Shown: in pieces, positions 61,040-64,000 of the stretch
Layout: every line of letters begins with the position of its first letter
Numbering within the stretch: position 1 is the stretch's first letter
Origin: Mycolicibacterium gilvum
GTDB lineage: Bacteria; Actinomycetota; Actinomycetes; Mycobacteriales; Mycobacteriaceae
Length of the DNA: 64,000 nucleotides
Assembly (NCBI RefSeq): GCF_900454025.1
Contig: NZ_UGQM01000001.1
Coordinates: 3,410,001 to 3,474,000 of the forward strand
Direction of reading: 5' to 3'
Notes under the pieces: model-generated
What the model saw: only the letters and a program-made list of their open reading frames with translations
The model's database searches: none
What the model was told of the DNA's origin: nothing
Position numbers and translations under genes: made by a program

Positions 61040-61807
61040 CTACCGCGGGCGGCCGACCTCGTAGGTGCCGTCGTCGTCCTGGAAGGTGACGGTGACCTGA
61101 CGCTTGGTGCCGTCGATGCTGACCTCGCAGGTGAAGGTGTCACCCTTCTTCACCGTCGGGCTGACGCCGCCGTTGCACGTCACGTCGTTGACGTTTGTGG
61201 CGCCGTAGCCGTTGGTCTCGTCGGTGAGGATCTGCCGGACGCCGGTCTGCGCGGCATCGACGTCGAGCTTGGTCGTCACGAAGAAGCCCGGCTTCCAGAA
61301 GCCGGTCACCAGCACGACGGCGAGGATGACCGCGACCAGCGCACCGATGACACCGCCGATCACCGCCATCGAGCGCTTCGAGCCTTCGTCGCCGCCCTGT
61401 CCCGGGTAGCCGGGCGCGCCCGGGTACTGGCCGTACTGCCCGGGCTGCTGGCCGTACTGCCCCGGCTGCCCGTACTGGGGCTGCTGGCCGTACTGGCCGT
61501 AACCGGGTTGCTGACCGTACTGACCGGGCGGCGGATAGGCCGCCGGGTTGTACTCGCCCGTCTGCGGCTGGCCGTACTGGTCGCCGGGCGGGTACTGCTG
61601 CGGCGAGTAGGTCGGCGGCTGGGTCGGCTGCTGATACTGCGGGTACTGCTGCGGCTGGTAGGCGGGCGGCTGCCACGCCGGCTGCTCGGTGCTCGGCGGC
61701 TGCCACCCCTGATTGGCCGCCGCATCGCCCGCCGGCTGGTCCGTGCCCTGCTCAGGCTGCTGACCTGACCACGGCTGCGTCGGGTCAGATCCCTGCGGTC
61801 CGCTCAT
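61040..61807 (-). CDS. DUF4333 membrane protein with Pro/Gln/Tyr-rich N-terminus (Rv2091c-like)
   Basis: The 255-residue protein has ~140 N-terminal residues of P/Q/G/Y-rich repeats (Q-Y-G-Q-Q-P-G units), one transmembrane helix ([16 protein letters not shown]) and a C-terminal DUF4333 module with cysteines in V-T-C-N-G-G and F-T-C-E-V. Topology puts DUF4333 outside. M. tuberculosis Rv2091c lies next to helY in the same way. ATG follows AAGGAGAG. Confidence 0.88.
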   Translation of the reverse strand: MSGPQGSDPTQPWSGQQPEQGTDQPAGDAAANQGWQPPSTEQPAWQPPAYQPQQYPQYQQPTQPPTYSPQQYPPGDQYGQPQTGEYNPAAYPPPGQYGQQPGYGQYGQQPQYGQPGQYGQQPGQYGQYPGAPGYPGQGGDEGSKRSMAVIGGVIGALVAVILAVVLVTGFWKPGFFVTTKLDVDAAQTGVRQILTDETNGYGATNVNDVTCNGGVSPTVKKGDTFTCEVSIDGTKRQVTVTFQDDDGTYEVGRPR

Positions 61808-61862
61808 TTCTCTCCTTGGTCATCCGCGTCGGGTGTGACGGGGGGCCTGCTGCGACAACACA

Positions 61863-64000
61863 CTACCCGGCATCAACAGCTACGACGCCGCGCCGAACGT
61901 CGGCGATGGCGCGTTTCGCGGTCGCCCGCAGGCCTGGTGACGGCGCGGCGTTACGCACCTGATCGGCCAGATCGAGCACCTGCCTGCACCAGCGGACGAA
62001 GTCACCCGCCGACATCGAGGAGGCGGTCCCGCCGGCGGCCGACGCGGCGCCCGCGGCGAGCGCGGAGGCGAGATCCCCGGTACTCGCCCAGCGGTGGATG
62101 ACCGCGACGAACCCGGTGTCGGGCTCCCGGCTGTACGTGATGCGGTGCCGCTGTTCATCGGTGCGCAGATCGGCCCACAGCGCCCGGGTCCGGTTCAGCG
62201 CCCGACGGAGGCGCCCGGTCGGAATGTCGGACCCGTCGCCCGGGCCCTGCCCGTCGCGGCGCGACTCGTAGATCACCGACGACAGCGCCGCGACGAGTTC
62301 GGCGGCGTCGAGTTCCTCCCAGACACCGGCGCGCAGACACTCGGCCACCAGCAGGTCGCTCTCGCTGTAGATGCGCGACAGCAGGCGCCCGTCCTCGGTG
62401 ACCGTCGGCGTGTCGCCCGGGGCGATGAAACCGCGTTCGGTCAGCAGGACCACGATCCGGTCGAAGGTGACCGCGAGCGAGTTCGTCGCCGAGGCGATCT
62501 TCTTGCGCAGCTGTTCGTTGTCCCGCTCGATGCGCAGGTAGCGCTCCGCGACGCGGGCACGCTCCTCGCGGTCGTCGAGGCTGTGCGCCGAATGCGCCCG
62601 CAGCCGGTTGCGCAGGGAGATCAACTCGGGATCGACGTCGCCGTCGACCGGGCCGCGGCCTCGGCGCCGCTGCGCCGACGGGACGTCCAGCGTGGCCGCC
62701 GCCGACCGCAACGCCGAGGCGAGGTCGCGACGGGCCCGCGGATTGCGGTGCTCGACGTGTTTGGGCAGCGTCATCTTCCCGATCGGGCCTGCCGCCGCGC
62801 CGTAGTCAGCGGAGGAGATCCGGCCCGCCCAGCGGTGTTCGGACAGCACCAGCGGGCGCGGGTCGTCGGCGTCGCGGGCCGGCTCCAACACCACCGCGAG
62901 CCCACCGTGTTTGCCCTGGGAGATCGTGACGATGTCGCCGCGGCGCAGGGCCGCGAGCGCGTCGTTGATGGCCTGTCTGCGCTGCAGCCGCGACGCCCGC
63001 GACTGCGCGCGTTCGCGTTCGGAGATCTGGGCGCGCAGCCGGACGTAGTCGAGGATCGGCGCGTCGGGTCCGCCCATTTCGGCGGCGAGTTCGGCGAGCA
63101 TGCGTTCCCCGCGTTCGGCGCCTCGGACCAGCCCGACGACCGAGCGGTCGGCCTGATACTGCGCGAACGACCGTTCCAGCAGTCGGTGCGCCTGTGCGGG
63201 ACCCATCTGGTGGACCAGGTTGATGGTCATGTTGTAAGTCGGCGCGAACGAGCTGCGCAGCGGGAAGGTGCGCGTCGAGGCCAGACCGGCGACCTCCGCG
63301 GGATCGACATCAGGGTTCCACAGGACGACGGCGTGGCCCTCCACGTCGATGCCGCGGCGGCCCGCTCGGCCGGTGAGCTGGGTGTACTCCCCCGGCGTGA
63401 GCGGCATGTGCTGCTCGCCGTTGTACTTGACCAGACGTTCCAGCACGACCGTGCGGGCGGGCATGTTGATGCCCAGAGCCAGTGTCTCCGTGGCGAACAC
63501 GGCCTTCACCAGTCCGGCGGTGAAGAGCTCCTCGACGGTGTGGCGGAAGGTCGGCAGCATCCCGGCGTGGTGGGCCGCGATACCTCTGAGCAGCCCCTCG
63601 CGCCACTGGTGGAAATCGAGCACGACCAGGTCCGTGTCGTTGAGGTCGGCGGTGCGGCGATCGACGATCTCGGCGATGCGGGCCCGTTCCTCGTTCGTCG
63701 TCAGCCGCAACGACGACCGCAGGCACTGCTTGACCGCGGCGTCGCACCCGGCCCGGGAGAAGATGAACGTGATCGCCGGCAGCAGCCGGCTCTGCTCCAG
63801 CACCCCGATCACCTCGGCCCGCCCGGGTGTGCGGTACAGGCTGGGCTGCCGCCCCTGCCGGTCACGCCCCCGACCGCGCGGTTGCCAGTCGACCAGGCGT
63901 TCGGCCTCGCGGCGGTGCGCGATGTGGCGCAGCAACTCCGGATCGACGAGCAGATCGCGGCCGGACGGCCCGGATCCGCGATAGTCGAACAGGTCCAGCA
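61863..64000 (-). CDS. helY: DEAD/DEAH-box helicase HelY, N-terminus beyond window
   Basis: The visible 712 codons are the C-terminal part of an SKI2/Mtr4-like RNA helicase. It has the helicase C-domain with F-A-T-E-T-L-A-L-G-I-N-M-P and motif VI Q-L-T-G-R-A-G-R-R-G, then an Arg-rich middle and a C-terminal DSHCT-type domain. The frame stays open to base 64000, so the DExH ATPase motifs lie outside. Location after the DUF4333 gene matches Rv2092c. Confidence 0.93.
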   Translation of the reverse strand, partial: LDLFDYRGSGPSGRDLLVDPELLRHIAHRREAERLVDWQPRGRGRDRQGRQPSLYRTPGRAEVIGVLEQSRLLPAITFIFSRAGCDAAVKQCLRSSLRLTTNEERARIAEIVDRRTADLNDTDLVVLDFHQWREGLLRGIAAHHAGMLPTFRHTVEELFTAGLVKAVFATETLALGINMPARTVVLERLVKYNGEQHMPLTPGEYTQLTGRAGRRGIDVEGHAVVLWNPDVDPAEVAGLASTRTFPLRSSFAPTYNMTINLVHQMGPAQAHRLLERSFAQYQADRSVVGLVRGAERGERMLAELAAEMGGPDAPILDYVRLRAQISERERAQSRASRLQRRQAINDALAALRRGDIVTISQGKHGGLAVVLEPARDADDPRPLVLSEHRWAGRISSADYGAAAGPIGKMTLPKHVEHRNPRARRDLASALRSAAATLDVPSAQRRRGRGPVDGDVDPELISLRNRLRAHSAHSLDDREERARVAERYLRIERDNEQLRKKIASATNSLAVTFDRIVVLLTERGFIAPGDTPTVTEDGRLLSRIYSESDLLVAECLRAGVWEELDAAELVAALSSVIYESRRDGQGPGDGSDIPTGRLRRALNRTRALWADLRTDEQRHRITYSREPDTGFVAVIHRWASTGDLASALAAGAASAAGGTASSMSAGDFVRWCRQVLDLADQVRNAAPSPGLRATAKRAIADVRRGVVAVDAG

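Overview
The window comes from a high-GC actinobacterium, and its gene content and order point to a rapid-growing, environmental Mycobacterium (Mycolicibacterium). The right half follows the Mycobacterium tuberculosis chromosome block Rv2049c-Rv2092c: a Zn-finger-like small protein, rbpA, ppm1, lnt, fxsA, an F420-type flavoprotein, cobN, then cobG-cobH-cobIJ, cobL, an SDR, the Rv2074-type biliverdin reductase, pepE, a 5'-3' exonuclease, a DUF4333 protein and helY, which is cut by the window end. Many genes appear leaderless: a TANNNT -10 element lies 6-7 bases before a GTG or ATG with no ribosome binding site, which is typical of mycobacteria.

Layout. 73-4630: a tightly overlapping five-gene operon with an SsuABC-like importer, a fumarate-reductase/AprA-like flavoprotein and a 2[4Fe-4S] ferredoxin. 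4615-16948: mixed metabolic genes, including a kinase-like fusion protein, SDR, TetR, peptidoglycan amidase, zinc alcohol dehydrogenase, alpha/beta hydrolase, siderophore-interacting protein, thioesterase, TspO and a truncated DmpA peptidase. 16989-18853: an MFS exporter and an SRPBCC protein. 19131-23308: the polyamine importer potABCD. 23384-36784: an accessory mix of DMT transporter, crotonase, metallo-beta-lactamase fold protein, DoxX-repeat protein, DUF4333 lipoprotein, YnfA, copper amine oxidase, carboxylesterase, lipoproteins and a winged-helix/hydrolase fusion. 36955-42761: rbpA, the polyprenol-mannose/lipoprotein acylation pair, an amidohydrolase, fxsA and two F420-type proteins. 42784-58337: cobalamin genes, interrupted by an osmoprotectant ABC operon, an alkylsulfatase-like dioxygenase and a TetR/kinase pair. 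58373-64000: biliverdin reductase, pepE, exonuclease, DUF4333 protein and helY.

How the genes work together. CobG, CobIJ, CobH and CobL are steps of the aerobic (oxygen-dependent) corrin ring pathway, and CobN is the large cobaltochelatase subunit. cobK and cobM, which sit between cobIJ and cobL in M. tuberculosis, are not in this window; a TetR/phosphotransferase pair occupies that place. Ppm1 and Lnt supply mannosyl donor and lipoprotein N-acylation as two separate overlapping genes. Two complete ABC importers (polyamine and quaternary-amine type) and the SsuABC-like one give three solute-uptake systems. The most novel-looking items are the SsuABC/flavoprotein/ferredoxin operon, the tandem repeats that start inside coding sequence and repeat the stop codon (9932-9997 and 37283-37366), the structured ECF-type leader of rbpA, the DoxX protein with an 11-residue repeat tail, and an unlisted 32-residue membrane peptide upstream of cobN. 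No tRNA, rRNA, insertion sequence, prophage or CRISPR array was seen.
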